From assembly GCF_002003265.1 (NCBI RefSeq), contig NZ_CP019687.1:1488001-1552000 (forward strand): DNA of 64,000 nt, in the 5' to 3' direction. This DNA comes from Paenibacillus larvae subsp. larvae (GTDB lineage: Bacteria; Bacillota; Bacilli; Paenibacillales; NBRC-103111). Below are positions 43,043 through 53,639 of the stretch, in pieces (position 1 is the stretch's first letter; each line of letters starts with the position of its first letter). The position numbers were made by a program, and so were the translations under genes. The notes below the pieces were generated by a model. The model was not told where the DNA came from, did no database searches, and saw only the letters and a list, made by a program, of their open reading frames with translations.

Positions 43043-45811
43043 TTACTCTACTCCACTTTGTTCAATCACGTAACTGCATCGCTTGCAGAGGGTAGGATGC
43101 TTCTCATTTTCCCCCACTTCGGGTGTAACTATCCAGCATCGTTCACATTTTTCCCCTTCCGCGACAATCACTTGTACCGACAATTTATTAAAGGAATGAG
43201 CTTCTTCCGGTGTTTCCGTTCCCGGCTGATGGAGAGTAACAGCCGAAACGATGAAAAGCTGATCCAGATCCTTCAGATTTGTTAACAATTCATACGTTTT
43301 CTGATCCGGATATAGATGTACTGCTGCACTCAGAGAATTTCCAATCACTTTTTGTTTCCGGGCGTCTTCCAGAGCTTTCAGTACATCGTCACGAATTCCC
43401 AGGAATTCAGACCATTTTTCCTCCAAACCGTTTGAATATACCGATGAATTAACCTCCGGCAGAATTGCAAGCTGTACACTTTCCTCCGATACTTCTGGAA
43501 TATAACTCCATACCTCATCAGCTGTATGCGGAAGGATTGGAGCGATCAGTTTTGTGATGGCAAGCAGGGTTTCATACATAACAGTTTGTGAAGCTTTCCT
43601 TGCCGGATCGTCCGGACTGTTTGCATATAAACGGTCTTTGATAATATCCAGATAGAAGGAGCTCATCTCTACCGCACAGAAATGATGGATCGTCTGATAA
43701 ACCAGGTGGAATTCGTATGCATCATAGGCCCGCACCACTTTTTCGATCATTCTGTTCAATCGGATATAGGCATAACGGTCCAATTCCTCCATCTGTTCCA
43801 CAGGCACTTTATCAGTCACAGGATTAAAATAGCTCAAATTCCCCAGTAAAAAGCGTAAGGTGTTACGGATTTTCCGGTACACTTCGGTTATTTGATTCAA
43901 AATTTTATCCGAAACCCGGTGATCCTGTTGATAATCTACAGAAGCTACCCACAAGCGCAAAATATCTGCTCCAAGTTTCTCACAGACTTGGTTCGGATCG
44001 ATCGTATTCCCGATGGATTTGGACATTTTACGGCCTTCTCCGTCCAAAGTAAAGCCATGGCTTAGGACTCCCTTGTAAGGGGCCTCCTCTTTAACCGCCA
44101 CTCCGGTAATCAGAGAAGAGTTAAACCAACCGCGGTACTGGTCCGATCCTTCCAGATACAGATCAGCCGGCCAACTCAGTTCATTGCGTTGACCCAGGAC
44201 AGCCGCATGGCTGGAACCGGAGTCAAACCAAACATCCATAATGTCTTTTTCTTTGGTAAATTCCTCATGTCCGCAATTCGGGCAAACCGTTCCTTCTGGA
44301 AGGAGTTCCTTTGCACCCTTGATAAACCAGGCATTGGAGCCTTCCTTGGCGAAAATATCCGCTACATGCTGGGTAGTGGCTTCATTAACCAGATGGTGAT
44401 TACAGCTGCGGCAATAAAAAATCGGAATCGGAACACCCCATGCCCGTTGACGGGAAATACACCAGTCCCCGCGGTCAGCAATCATGTTATGAAGACGGAC
44501 TTCCCCCCATGATGGCGTCCATTTGACTTCCTTGATTTCCTCCAGCATTTTTTCACGGAATTTATCAACTGAAGCAAACCATTGCTCTGTGGCACGGAAT
44601 ATAACCGGTTTTTTGGTCCGCCAGTCATGCGGATATTGGTGCCGGATACTGTTAACTGCAAGCAAGTGCCCGTTTTGTTTCAGTTCTTCCACAATCAGCT
44701 TGTTGGCTTTTTCATAAAACAGGCCCTCATAACCAGGGGCTTCGGCTGTCATATGGCCCCTGTCATCGACCGGGCTAAGCACTCCAATGCCGTATTTTTG
44801 TCCGATAATAAAATCGTCTTCCCCGTGTCCGGGAGCTGTATGAACACAACCGGTTCCGGATTCCAGTGTTACATGCTCACCATTCATGACCAGTGAATCC
44901 CGGTCATAGAATGGATGTTTGCATACGGCATATTCCAGTTCTTTCCCTTTAACTGTGGATAGCACCTGGTAATCCGTCCATTCCATTTCTTTAGCTGCCG
45001 CTTCAAGCAGTCCTTGAGCAAGAACATATTTTCTGCCTTGTACTTGTATCACAGCGTAATCAAAATCCGGATGGACACTTATTCCCAGGTTAGCCGGAAG
45101 CGTCCAAGGTGTGGTCGTCCAGATGATTACCGCAGCATCTTCAGGAAGTTTTCCTTTACCGTCCTTCACATCAAAAGCCACATAAACAGATAGGGAGGTT
45201 TTTTCCCTATACTCAATCTCGGCCTCAGCCAGAGCACTCTCAGAAGATGGTGACCAATATACGGGTTTAAGCCCTTTATAGATATATCCTTTACGTACCA
45301 TTTTCCCGAATAACCGGATTTGTTCAGCTTCATACTCAGGTTGAAGAGTAATATAAGGATGTTCCCAGTCTCCTCTTACTCCCAGACGAATGAATTGTTC
45401 TTTTTGTTTCTCTACCCATTTCATGGCATACTCTTTACAGTACTCACGGAATTCCGGTACACTCATTTGCTTACGGTCTACTTTACCACTGTTGGCAATT
45501 GCCTGCTCGATTGGCAGACCATGTGTATCCCATCCGGGAACATATGGAGCATCATAGCCCTGCATCGTTTTGAAACGGATAATGAAATCTTTCAGCAGTT
45601 TATTTAAAGCATGTCCGATATGGATATCTCCATTCGCATAGGGAGGCCCGTCATGCAGAATAAATTTCGGTTTTCCTTCTTGATGCTTCTTAACCTTATT
45701 ATAGATGTCCATATCCTTCCAACGCTCCTGCATCTTTGGCTCGGCCGTCGGGAGGTTGCCTCTCATCGGAAAATCTGTTTTGAGAAGCTGTAGTGTTTTT
45801 CCATAATCCAA
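43043..45811 (-). CDS. ileS: Isoleucyl-tRNA synthetase
   Basis: 922 residues, full length. Class I motifs: HIGH in [16 protein letters not shown] (64-67) and KMSKS in [12 protein letters not shown] (about 600). CP1 editing domain ([20 protein letters not shown]), anticodon-binding domain and a C-terminal zinc finger CERCW...CKRC. The presence of the C-terminal zinc finger and overall layout mark the type I enzyme. Controlled by the T-box leader upstream. Confidence 0.97.
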   Translation of the reverse strand: MDYGKTLQLLKTDFPMRGNLPTAEPKMQERWKDMDIYNKVKKHQEGKPKFILHDGPPYANGDIHIGHALNKLLKDFIIRFKTMQGYDAPYVPGWDTHGLPIEQAIANSGKVDRKQMSVPEFREYCKEYAMKWVEKQKEQFIRLGVRGDWEHPYITLQPEYEAEQIRLFGKMVRKGYIYKGLKPVYWSPSSESALAEAEIEYREKTSLSVYVAFDVKDGKGKLPEDAAVIIWTTTPWTLPANLGISVHPDFDYAVIQVQGRKYVLAQGLLEAAAKEMEWTDYQVLSTVKGKELEYAVCKHPFYDRDSLVMNGEHVTLESGTGCVHTAPGHGEDDFIIGQKYGIGVLSPVDDRGHMTAEAPGYEGLFYEKANKLIVEELKQNGHLLAVNSIRHQYPHDWRTKKPVIFRATEQWFASVDKFREKMLEEIKEVKWTPSWGEVRLHNMIADRGDWCISRQRAWGVPIPIFYCRSCNHHLVNEATTQHVADIFAKEGSNAWFIKGAKELLPEGTVCPNCGHEEFTKEKDIMDVWFDSGSSHAAVLGQRNELSWPADLYLEGSDQYRGWFNSSLITGVAVKEEAPYKGVLSHGFTLDGEGRKMSKSIGNTIDPNQVCEKLGADILRLWVASVDYQQDHRVSDKILNQITEVYRKIRNTLRFLLGNLSYFNPVTDKVPVEQMEELDRYAYIRLNRMIEKVVRAYDAYEFHLVYQTIHHFCAVEMSSFYLDIIKDRLYANSPDDPARKASQTVMYETLLAITKLIAPILPHTADEVWSYIPEVSEESVQLAILPEVNSSVYSNGLEEKWSEFLGIRDDVLKALEDARKQKVIGNSLSAAVHLYPDQKTYELLTNLKDLDQLFIVSAVTLHQPGTETPEEAHSFNKLSVQVIVAEGEKCERCWIVTPEVGENEKHPTLCKRCSYVIEQSGVE

Positions 45812-45837
45812 CGTTGTTCACTCCTTCTATGAAAATA

Positions 45838-46160
45838 AAAAAAACTCCTCCATCCCTGAAGGGACGAGAAGTTGACTCGCGGTACCACCCTTGTTAGAAC
45901 CTAAGAAGACAAAGTGCCCTTTGTTCAAAAGATAGCTGAAAATGCCCCTGATGAACTAAAGCCTGCCTTCCCTGATTCTCACTCATAACATCGATAACGG
46001 AATGACCCGATCATCTCTACTGTATGGTTCAAGAGATACTCCTGGGGGATTTTCATCCGATGCGGAGGTTGGGCTCACACCATCTCCCAACTCGCTGACT
46101 CCACAGAACCCGGATTACTCGGCCCAGTCATTGCTTTCACACGATTCAGTTAACAGGAGT
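45838..46160 (-). promoter_or_regulatory. T-box riboswitch of ileS
   Basis: On the minus strand the T-box core AGGGTGGTACCGCGAG (rc of about 45877-45896) is followed by a terminator ACTTCTCGTCCCTTCAGGGA...GGAGT with TTTTTTTT (45838-45873). Stem I features lie upstream, including GAGATGGTGTGAGCCC, and ATC in AGTATCTCTTGAACC is a plausible Ile specifier. Uncharged tRNA-Ile should pair at the T-box and let ileS be transcribed. Confidence 0.9.
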
Positions 46161-46207
46161 ATACCGAATTGAGCCTATATAGTCAATAAGCCTACTCATT
46201 GCGGAGG

Positions 46208-46711
46208 CTATACATTGGCCTTCTCCACGGGCAGTTCCAGCTTTGCAATTTCTGATTCCAGAGTGTCCCATCCGCCATCATTCAAAATTTCGAGTTGGGC
46301 CTCAAGCAAAGTCCGGAAACGTGTCCGGTAGATGGAAGCTTGTTTCTTTAATTCCTCCGTTTCCAAAGCAACTTTGCGTGCCTTGGCGAGAGACTCGTTG
46401 ATAATACGGTCTGCATTTTTTTCCGCTTCCTTCAGAATAAGCTGTGCTTCCTTTTTGGAGTTGTTTTTCACTTCATCTGCAGTCTCCTGAGCTACAATAA
46501 TCGTTTTGCTGAGCGTTTCCTCCAGATTGACAAAGTGGTCAAGCCTCTCCTGTAAGGCTAATACCTGATTTTGCAGTTCTTTATTGTCGCGGATCAGCAA
46601 TTCATAGTCCTTGATGATCTGATCCAAAAATTCATTGACCTGATCTTCATCATAACCACGAAAGGACCGTGCAAATTCTTTATTATGAATATCCAACGGC
46701 GTAAGCGGCAT
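46208..46711 (-). CDS. divIVA: DivIVA cell-division / polar scaffold protein
   Basis: 167 residues. The conserved lipid-binding start LTPLDIHNKEFARSFRGYDEDQVNEFLDQI followed by coiled coils to about residue 145. Marks negatively curved membrane at septa and poles. Start by AGGAGGTG. In the usual ylmH-divIVA-ileS order. Confidence 0.95.
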   Translation of the reverse strand: MPLTPLDIHNKEFARSFRGYDEDQVNEFLDQIIKDYELLIRDNKELQNQVLALQERLDHFVNLEETLSKTIIVAQETADEVKNNSKKEAQLILKEAEKNADRIINESLAKARKVALETEELKKQASIYRTRFRTLLEAQLEILNDGGWDTLESEIAKLELPVEKANV

Positions 46712-46821
46712 ACTGCACCTCCTAAAGTAATCGCACGAAACCAGATCATTTCCGGCTCTTCATGCTCATGTATTCGACATTCATCTTCTTAATCCTGCAA
46801 CAATCATGAAAAAACGATCAT

Positions 46822-47604
46822 TCAAGCATATTTCCCTACTCTGATCCGGATTCTCCCTTTCTTCGTTATCCCTTCCACTTCCAAGACCCGGAACCGTCCG
46901 AATCCTTTCAGCGAAACGACATCTCCCTTTTTCAAGAGAGTACTCGGATCTCCAGCCGGTTTCCAGTTAATTCTGCACCTGCCGGCTTGGATAGGAATCT
47001 GGGCTTTCGCCCGGCTCAAGCGGTACACATCACAGACAATGGCATCCAACCGTAAGGAAGCAACCGTGAAGGCATGCTCTTTCAGCTGCACGGGCATTGT
47101 CTTCAAAGCATCCGCCGTCAGAACCTCAGAATGAACCCGCACGCGATGGACCTGGTTGATATGCAGCCGGAGAAAATCCGCAACTTCTGAAGCTGCCAGA
47201 CAGTGGCACCCTCCCGGGATGACAAAAATATCCCCGATTTTATCACGTTTTATGCCAAGTCCTAAAATAGCCCCCATGAAATCTCCATGGTCCAATTCAT
47301 CCAATTTGTTATCCGGGGAAGACAAGGAAAGCACGGAAATCCCCATTTCTTCATCTTCCAACGGGCGGTAATCAGGTGCAATCATGGCCCTTTTTCTTTC
47401 GGCATCCTTATATCCTCCATCAAGTTTCATATGCACATCGCCGTTGCGATTGACCAAAGTAGACAGGATATAAGCTTGCCTTGGATCAAGGAAATCCGTT
47501 TTTTTCAATTTATGCTGATAAGCGGCCTGTTCCACCCTGTCTATTGCCTTATCCACAAAAGTCCGCTCGTCCGGGTGAAAATGGGCGTATACGTCATAAT
47601 TCAC
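46822..47604 (-). CDS. ylmH: YlmH, S4-domain RNA-binding protein
   Basis: 260 residues. N-terminal domain DPRQAYILSTLVNRNGDVHM and GDIFVIPGGCHCLAASEVADFL, then a C-terminal S4 domain (DAIVCDVYRLSRAKAQIPIQAG ... LLKKGDVVSLKGFGRF). Family linked to septum formation and, in recent work, to ribosome rescue. Overlap-free operon with yggT 11 bases downstream of it in gene order. Confidence 0.92.
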   Translation of the reverse strand: MNYDVYAHFHPDERTFVDKAIDRVEQAAYQHKLKKTDFLDPRQAYILSTLVNRNGDVHMKLDGGYKDAERKRAMIAPDYRPLEDEEMGISVLSLSSPDNKLDELDHGDFMGAILGLGIKRDKIGDIFVIPGGCHCLAASEVADFLRLHINQVHRVRVHSEVLTADALKTMPVQLKEHAFTVASLRLDAIVCDVYRLSRAKAQIPIQAGRCRINWKPAGDPSTLLKKGDVVSLKGFGRFRVLEVEGITKKGRIRIRVGKYA

Positions 47605-47615
47605 AAGTCAACACC

Positions 47616-47909
47616 TCAGGTGAATAAATCAAACAAAAAGCGTACGACCACAATCAACCCGGATACTACAAAATTAAAAGCAATAATCGCAACAATTGGT
47701 GAAATATCCAAAATGCTGAGCGGCGGAATAAAACGGCGGAAAATGCTCAGGTAAGGTTCAACAATTTTACCCAACAGTTCCCCTATGTAGCTCTCCCGCG
47801 CATTGGGTACCCAGGAAAGCAGGACATAGAAAATAATCATATAAAAATAAATCCGTGATAGCAATCCTATTGTTGTAATAATCGAATATTCTAAATCCAA
47901 ATCCTTCAC
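47616..47909 (-). CDS. ylmG: YggT family membrane protein (YlmG)
   Basis: 97 residues, two membrane hairpins; SWVPNARESYIGELLGKIVEPYLSIFRRFIPP is the YggT signature, then LDISPIVAI. Role in division or osmotic tolerance inferred from family. Confidence 0.92.
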   Translation of the reverse strand: MKDLDLEYSIITTIGLLSRIYFYMIIFYVLLSWVPNARESYIGELLGKIVEPYLSIFRRFIPPLSILDISPIVAIIAFNFVVSGLIVVVRFLFDLFT

Positions 47910-47933
47910 CTCTGAGATTCCCTCACGCCACCC

Positions 47934-48365
47934 TTATCCCTCACTCATCAAGTCAGAAATAGAACCTTGAATCTCGACAGAATCAGGCGCGCAAAGAAAG
48001 ATATTAGGGCCCAGCTTGGAGATGGAGCCATTTAAAGCATACACAGTTCCATTCAAAAAATCAAAGATACGCATGGCTTGCTCCGGTCGGACACGCTGCA
48101 AGTTAACGATGACGGATTTTCTGCTGCGAAGATGATCCGCAATTTCCTGTGAATCGTCAAAAGAACGGGGCTCCTGCAGGACAACTCTCGTATTTTTTTG
48201 CGAATGAATGCTGACTACATTACCTTTGTGCTGTTTATTAAGGGGTTCTTGCACGTGTGTTTCGCTCTCCTCAGTTCCATTTTTATCTTTGACAGGCTCA
48301 CGCTCAATAACTTCTTCCTCTTCCTGCAGCCCAAGAAAATTCATGACTCTGTTCATAACACCCAT
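47934..48365 (-). CDS. sepF: SepF, FtsZ-bundling division protein
   Basis: ATG 48365 follows AGGAGG, so the 13 residues before it are not used. 143 residues: amphipathic membrane-binding start MGVMNRVMNFLGL, acidic linker, then the SepF fold with EPRSFDDSQEIADHLRSRKS, VIVNLQRV and FLNGTVYALNG. Bundles FtsZ and ties it to the membrane. Confidence 0.94.
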   Translation of the reverse strand: MGVMNRVMNFLGLQEEEEVIEREPVKDKNGTEESETHVQEPLNKQHKGNVVSIHSQKNTRVVLQEPRSFDDSQEIADHLRSRKSVIVNLQRVRPEQAMRIFDFLNGTVYALNGSISKLGPNIFLCAPDSVEIQGSISDLMSEG

Positions 48366-48390
48366 GAATGCTTTCCTCCTTTGGTTTTTC

Positions 48391-49074
48391 TTATTCTTTT
48401 CCAACTAAAACCGAACCGAGGCGGACCCATGTAGCTCCTTCCTCAATAGCGACTTCAAAATCGTTCGACATTCCCATAGAAAGTTCTTTTACTTCATAGG
48501 GAAGCACTTTTCGCTCATTCAGCTCGTCTCTCAGGTTCCGGAGTCCGGTGAATACCGGTCTAGTTTGCTCCGGTTGTGTTTCGTAAGGTGCCATGGTCAT
48601 TAAGCCCACAATGCGGATGTACTTCAGCGGTTTTACTTGTTCCGCAAAAGAAAACAGATCTTCAGGCTGCATGCCGTATTTGGACTCTTCCCCTGAAACG
48701 TTGATTTGTATAAAGCAGGGGACAACGATTTGCAACTTTTCGGCTTGCTTATTTATTTCCAGTGCAAGGGACATCCGGTCTAAGGAATGAATATAGGCAA
48801 ACTTGCCAATAACATCCTTCACTTTATTCGTCTGTAAATGTCCGATAAAGTGCCATGTTCCTTGCGAACCGAGTTTCTCCCATTTTCCTTTTGCATCTTG
48901 CCAGCGGTTTTCCCCGATGTGGGTAAGACCATGCTCCAGGACTTGCTCAGTGGCAGAAAGTGATACGTATTTGGTTACAGCGATGACCTGCACATCTTCA
49001 GGATCTCTCCCGCTTCGTCTGCATGCATCTTCTATGCGTTTACCAACTTGACTTATTCTTGCTTGCAGCTGCAT
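48391..49074 (-). CDS. ylmE: PLP homeostasis protein (YggS/YlmE)
   Basis: 227 residues. PLP-lysine in VQVIAVTKYVS, IGENRWQDAKGKWE, IQINVSGEESKYGM, and the phosphate-binding LSMGMSNDFEVAIEEGATWVR-type end. Alanine racemase-like barrel without racemase activity. Operon gene between ylmD and sepF. Confidence 0.95.
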   Translation of the reverse strand: MQLQARISQVGKRIEDACRRSGRDPEDVQVIAVTKYVSLSATEQVLEHGLTHIGENRWQDAKGKWEKLGSQGTWHFIGHLQTNKVKDVIGKFAYIHSLDRMSLALEINKQAEKLQIVVPCFIQINVSGEESKYGMQPEDLFSFAEQVKPLKYIRIVGLMTMAPYETQPEQTRPVFTGLRNLRDELNERKVLPYEVKELSMGMSNDFEVAIEEGATWVRLGSVLVGKE

Positions 49075-49092
49075 AGGGATCTCCTTTCACTC

Positions 49093-49962
49093 TTATTCCA
49101 ATTTAGTTGGATCATCCGTTCTTAACGCGATCCAAGCTGCCATTCTTCCTGTTTTACCTTGTTCTTTACGGTGTGAAAAAAACCACTCATTAGAGCAACT
49201 GGTACATAACTGAGTTACTTCGATACGGGACGACAAAATTCCTGCTTTCTGCATAAAAAAACGATTGCATTCTTGCAAATTCAACTGATAAGTTCCTTTT
49301 TCCTGCTCTTGAATGATAAGTCCAACCGTTTCCGGTTTAGCCCGCTGTTCACCCAGTGCTTTTTTCACTTGATCGAGCACCGCATCGTTCACTTCATAGC
49401 AGCAGGCTCCAATAGAGGGTCCCACAGCCCCCAACAGATCCTCGGGTTTTGTGCCAAATTGTTCATTCATAGCTTTTACCGTTGCTGAAGCAATATTCAA
49501 AGCTGTACCTTTCCATCCGGCATGCGCAATGCCCATTGCTTTCTTTACAGGGTCAAAAAAGAAAAGAGGGACACAGTCCGCATATAATGCACACAAAACC
49601 AAATTAGATTCATTTGTGATAAACGCATCTTTGTCCTGGATAGCCTCTTTTCTGGAAAGACGTCCTTTTCCCCTATCTTCATCAGTAACCACGGCAACCT
49701 TGCTGCCATGAACCTGTTCGCCAAACGTAAGTGCATCGAATGGCATATTTATAGTCTTGGCGAGCAGCTGCCGGTTATGTATCACATCTTCAGGTCTGTC
49801 TTGGACATGAAGCCCGATATTAAATGATTCAAACGGATGATGGCTGACCCCACCTCTGCGGGAAGTAAAACCTGCTGTCAATTCGGGAAAATCCTTCATC
49901 CAGCGCTCCAGAAAAAATAAGGAGGGTTCCCCCTGCCGTTCATAAGCAACAAATGGTTCCAT
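49093..49962 (-). CDS. pgeF: Peptidoglycan editing factor PgeF / YlmD (laccase-domain)
   Basis: ATG 49962 follows AGGAGG; the frame upstream to 50055 is not conserved. 289 residues. Zinc site: FGEQVHGSKV (His), LYADCVPLFFFD (Cys), GIAHAGWKGT (His). Family is reported to hydrolyse a wrong dipeptide linkage in cell-wall precursors or act as purine nucleoside enzyme. Confidence 0.93.
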   Translation of the reverse strand: MEPFVAYERQGEPSLFFLERWMKDFPELTAGFTSRRGGVSHHPFESFNIGLHVQDRPEDVIHNRQLLAKTINMPFDALTFGEQVHGSKVAVVTDEDRGKGRLSRKEAIQDKDAFITNESNLVLCALYADCVPLFFFDPVKKAMGIAHAGWKGTALNIASATVKAMNEQFGTKPEDLLGAVGPSIGACCYEVNDAVLDQVKKALGEQRAKPETVGLIIQEQEKGTYQLNLQECNRFFMQKAGILSSRIEVTQLCTSCSNEWFFSHRKEQGKTGRMAAWIALRTDDPTKLE

Positions 49963-50042
49963 GCTTGTCCTCCTTCTGCCCAACACGAGTAGGTGAAATT
50001 TACCCCAGTTTATCATAAAAGACCTGTCAGGGGACAGTCCGG

Positions 50043-50066
50043 GCGTTCCTTGCAAAAAGGAACGCG
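50043..50066. other. Hairpin between ylmD and ylmC
   Basis: GCGTTCCTT / AAGGAACGC with a short loop, no T tract. Possibly a processing or attenuation structure. Confidence 0.4.
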
Positions 50067-50079
50067 GCTGTCTGCTGGC

Positions 50080-50382
50080 TTATGACCGATATGTTCGCCC
50101 GTAATCCACTGCGGTAGTTTCACTTTCATCATTGGTCCTGTATTGACGGGATTCCTCCAGCTTCACAAGAACTACATCTGCTCCGATTTTGACAATATTT
50201 TTCCACGGTATAACAACCTCCGCATTGCTGCCGAACAAGCCCAAAAACCGCCCCTGGCTTGGTACGACAAGTGAATCGATGCGCCCCTGCCGAAGGTCCA
50301 GCTCCAGATCGCTGACCTGCCCCAGCTTCTTTCCATCCACAATATTGATGACATCTTTGGTTTGAAAGTCGGAAATTTTCAT
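50080..50382 (-). CDS. ylmC: YlmC/YmxH family sporulation protein (PRC-barrel)
   Basis: ATG 50382 begins MKISDFQTKDVINIVDGKKL as in the family; longer frames are not supported. 100 residues of PRC-barrel fold (GQVSDLELDLRQGRIDSLVV). The family is conserved next to sigG in spore formers; function unknown. Confidence 0.88.
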   Translation of the reverse strand: MKISDFQTKDVINIVDGKKLGQVSDLELDLRQGRIDSLVVPSQGRFLGLFGSNAEVVIPWKNIVKIGADVVLVKLEESRQYRTNDESETTAVDYGRTYRS

Positions 50383-50567
50383 GGAGGGATCACCACGCAT
50401 CTTTAAATTTTCATCCTTGTTAGTTAGTATATGTGCAGCCTGGTCAAAATGTCCTGAAGGCATAAAAAAGTCCCCAAGGTACCCTAAGCGTATTTACTCT
50501 GTTTCTCTCAAAGACTATAACAAAAAAGCCGCCAAGCCAATTAGGCTTCGCGGCGGCCCGGTTGTTA

Positions 50568-51350
50568 TTAAGTTTTTACATGCTTTTGCATCTGGTTAAT
50601 AGCCGATTTTTCCAGCCTGGATACTTGAGCCTGAGAAATTCCGATTTCATCTGCTACTTCCATTTGGGTCTTTCCTTCAAAAAAGCGCATTGATAAGATC
50701 ATTTTCTCTCTGGAACCAAGTTTTCTCATGGCTTCCCTCAAGGCAATTCCTTCAATCCAAAAAAGATCCTTATTCCGTTCATCGCTGATCTGGTCCATCA
50801 CGTAAATCGGATCTCCCCCGTCATGATAGATGGGTTCAAACAAGGATACAGGGTCCTGAATGGCATCGAGCGCAAAAACCACGTCCTCTTTCGGCACATT
50901 TAACACTTCGGATATTTCATAAATTGTAGGTTCACGGGAATTGCGGTTAGTCAGTTGATCCCTGACTTGAAGTGCCTTGTAGGCAATATCCCGAAGCGAG
51001 CGCGATACCCTGATCGGATTATTGTCCCTTAAGTACCGCCTTATCTCCCCAATAATCATGGGAACAGCATAGGTGGAGAATTTCACGTTCTGGCTCAGGT
51101 CAAAATTGTCTATGGCTTTCATTAAGCCGATACAGCCAACTTGAAATAAATCATCCACAAATTCCCCACGGTTATTAAAGCGTTGAATAACGCTCAGGAC
51201 TAGCCTGAGATTGCCATTCACCAATTTCTCTCTTGCCGCTCGTTCATTTTTCGTTTGCAGCAAAGCGAATAATTCGCGCATTTCCGTATTTGTCAGAACA
51301 GGCAGTTTGGCGGTATCAACACCACATATCTCGACTTTATTTCGGGTCAC
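50568..51350 (-). CDS. sigG: Sporulation sigma factor SigG
   Basis: GTG 51350 after GGGAGGT gives 260 residues starting as RNKVEICGVDTAKLPVL, the usual SigG start. Region 2 (NLRLVLSVIQRFNNRGEFVD, LFQVGCIGLMKAIDNFDLS), region 3 and region 4 (TQMEVADEIGISQAQVSRLE) are all present. Late forespore sigma factor. Confidence 0.96.
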   Translation of the reverse strand: MTRNKVEICGVDTAKLPVLTNTEMRELFALLQTKNERAAREKLVNGNLRLVLSVIQRFNNRGEFVDDLFQVGCIGLMKAIDNFDLSQNVKFSTYAVPMIIGEIRRYLRDNNPIRVSRSLRDIAYKALQVRDQLTNRNSREPTIYEISEVLNVPKEDVVFALDAIQDPVSLFEPIYHDGGDPIYVMDQISDERNKDLFWIEGIALREAMRKLGSREKMILSMRFFEGKTQMEVADEIGISQAQVSRLEKSAINQMQKHVKT

Positions 51351-51694
51351 CGTGATTACCTCCCAAGGAGAAACATTAATGTTCATTATCTCCGGGAGAA
51401 GTTTTTTTATGCGTACTATTTCCTATTCCACAAACATGAAAAAAGACTCATATATATAGTATTATATACTCAATTTATATATCTTCTTTAATAGGACTTG
51501 TATATACTATTTGATATACGATATAATAGCCCTGTGAACGATCAGGTTCACAACTATTTTTCCCGCGCTGGGAGAAATTACGGATAACCTTTTCTTGGCC
51601 CATGTGGAGTGGATAACCACATGGGCCGTCCTCTTTTATACGGATATAATCACAATATTCGGCCTCCTTTATTCTTTTACGTGGGTTCTACGGA
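51351..51694. other. Intergenic region between sigE and sigG
   Basis: Contains a perfect 11-bp stem GGCCCATGTGG (51597-51607) / CCACATGGGCC (51617-51627) without a T tract, and an AT-rich stretch (51440-51530) that should hold the forespore promoter of sigG. No ORF supported. Confidence 0.45.
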
Positions 51695-51725
51695 AAACAA
51701 AAAAGCGGAGAACTCCTCCGCGTTT
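51695..51725 (-). terminator. Terminator of spoIIGA-sigE
   Basis: GCGGAG (51705-51710) / CTCCGC (51716-51721) with TTTTTT on the minus strand. Confidence 0.8.
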
Positions 51726-51783
51726 TCAAAACTCTCACAGGGGCCTAAAACCGGTAAATCCCTTTCCTCTTATATAAAATTAG

Positions 51784-52506
51784 CTATACCATTTTATTGA
51801 ATTCTTTGCGGAGGCGTTTGATGATTCTTTTCTCCAATCTTGAAATGTAAGATTGGGAGATTCCAAGGAGATCTGCCACGTCCTTTTGAGTTTTTTCTTC
51901 CCCATCCTGCAGGCCGAATCTAAGTTCCATGATAACCCGTTCCCGTTCCGTAAGCTTGTCAAGCGCTTTATGAAGCAATTTGCGGTCTACCTGCTCCTCA
52001 ATATTCCGATAAATGGTATCATTCTCCGTCCCAAGCACGTCGGACAATAGAAGTTCATTTCCATCCCAGTCAATATTCAGAGGTTCATCAAAGGAAACCT
52101 CCGTACGGATCTTGCTGTTTCTGCGGAGATACATCAAAATTTCGTTTTCAATACACCTGGAGGCATATGTGGCCAGCTTAATTTTCTTTTCCGGATCAAA
52201 CGTGTTTACGGCCTTGATTAGTCCTATAGCACCGATGGATACAAGATCTTCAATATTGATGCCCGTATTCTCGAACTTTCTTGCTATATAAACGACCAAG
52301 CGAAGATTACGCTCAATCAGCATGGCGCGTATAGCCGCATCTCCTGACGGGAGTTTGCCAAGAAGATATTCTTCTTCTTCACGGGTCAAAGGAGGCGGAA
52401 GAGCCTCACTTCCTCCTATGTAATAGATCTCCTGACCTTTAAGACCAAATAAAATCAACAGCCGGTAATAATAAATTTGCAGCATTAATTTCCACTTCAA
52501 GAGCAT
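51784..52506 (-). CDS. sigE: Pro-sigma-E, early mother-cell sigma factor
   Basis: 240 residues with the N-terminal pro-sequence [20 protein letters not shown] before [13 protein letters not shown], where SpoIIGA cleaves (near residue 27). Regions 2-4 intact, ending [19 protein letters not shown]. Follows spoIIGA by 29 bases. Confidence 0.97.
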   Translation of the reverse strand: MLLKWKLMLQIYYYRLLILFGLKGQEIYYIGGSEALPPPLTREEEEYLLGKLPSGDAAIRAMLIERNLRLVVYIARKFENTGINIEDLVSIGAIGLIKAVNTFDPEKKIKLATYASRCIENEILMYLRRNSKIRTEVSFDEPLNIDWDGNELLLSDVLGTENDTIYRNIEEQVDRKLLHKALDKLTERERVIMELRFGLQDGEEKTQKDVADLLGISQSYISRLEKRIIKRLRKEFNKMV

Positions 52507-52535
52507 ATCAGCTTCCTCCTAGTCATAACCTTTCC

Positions 52536-53456
52536 CTAGCTGGCCGCAACAAGCGCCGGATGGATAATGGCTTGGTACGACCCATCATTGCATAATGACC
52601 CTCCATCTAGTCCGACCAATACTTTTTTGCTCTCCCATACATTCTCGTTATAAGTGATCACCACCTTATCGGGTTTAATGGCCAGCATAAACTGGGTACT
52701 CCGGTTTACGCCACGGTAAGGCACCAGCCTAAGCCGGTCCTGCCAGGCGAAATCTTGTTCACCCATAGCAGAAACAATTTGCTCCACTTCCAAAGTTTGA
52801 ATGAGCTTCAGCCAACCGGATGGCAACTGGTCCCCCCACTCACCTGCTTCCATAACCATAACAGGGGTCCGGGTTAACGGATCATAAAGTTGATTTCCTG
52901 TATCCACCAGGCCTGTACATACCATCACAGACTCTCCGATTCTTACTTCCACTTGAGCAAGGTGTACGGATATTTCCTCTTTTCGTTTTGCACCGTTAAA
53001 AACCGTTTTGAACAGCAGGAGCAATCCTCCAAAAACGGTCAGTACAAACAGAAGACCCATCTCTGAATAAACCCTGATTCCTCCAGTACGATTAAACCAG
53101 ATGCCATTCCAAAATTCCGGGGCACTCTGCAAAAAATAATGAATCCCGTAAATGCCCCCTGCTGCTGCAAAAGAAATGAGGTAGAAGGTTCCGGCATTGC
53201 GCATATACTGCTCAAGAGAAATAAAACCAAATGCGATCCATAACATCAAAAGTGAAATTGCGCCCTTCATTAAAAAGGTAAACAAAAACGATAATGCCGG
53301 TACGAACAGCAGCAAAACATAACATGCGCCAATCCCTGCAGAAAAAAGCAATCGCCACCAAACGACCGGCAGCTTTCTTGTACGGGCTGTGCCGACTAAA
53401 ATGGCCCCATCCAATAGGAAGTTCACAAGGAAAATGAGATCCATATAGACGATCAT
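52536..53456 (-). CDS. spoIIGA: SpoIIGA, sporulation sigma-E processing peptidase
   Basis: ATG 53456 after GGGAGGTGAGAGGG. 306 residues: five membrane helices in residues about 1-150, then a cytoplasmic aspartic-protease-like domain with catalytic Asp185 in LVDTGNQLYDPLT. Processes pro-sigma-E at the septum. Confidence 0.95.
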   Translation of the reverse strand: MIVYMDLIFLVNFLLDGAILVGTARTRKLPVVWWRLLFSAGIGACYVLLLFVPALSFLFTFLMKGAISLLMLWIAFGFISLEQYMRNAGTFYLISFAAAGGIYGIHYFLQSAPEFWNGIWFNRTGGIRVYSEMGLLFVLTVFGGLLLLFKTVFNGAKRKEEISVHLAQVEVRIGESVMVCTGLVDTGNQLYDPLTRTPVMVMEAGEWGDQLPSGWLKLIQTLEVEQIVSAMGEQDFAWQDRLRLVPYRGVNRSTQFMLAIKPDKVVITYNENVWESKKVLVGLDGGSLCNDGSYQAIIHPALVAAS

Positions 53457-53639
53457 CTTCCCTCTCACCTCCCGTGATTGAGATTAGTATAAATAATCCC
53501 TTATCCAAAGTCTGTCTAATCCTGCAAGGGATGAGCTTCTTTTTTTGTCGCATACTGGTAGAATGTCTCTTTTGCAGAGAAATAGAAAAAAGAGAGTCCC
53601 TAAGGAACTCTCTTTACGGCCATATAAGATTGACCTATC

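Noticed and set aside
51597-51627. Terminator in the sigE-sigG gap
   Set aside because: Perfect stem but no T tract on either strand; kept only as a noted hairpin.
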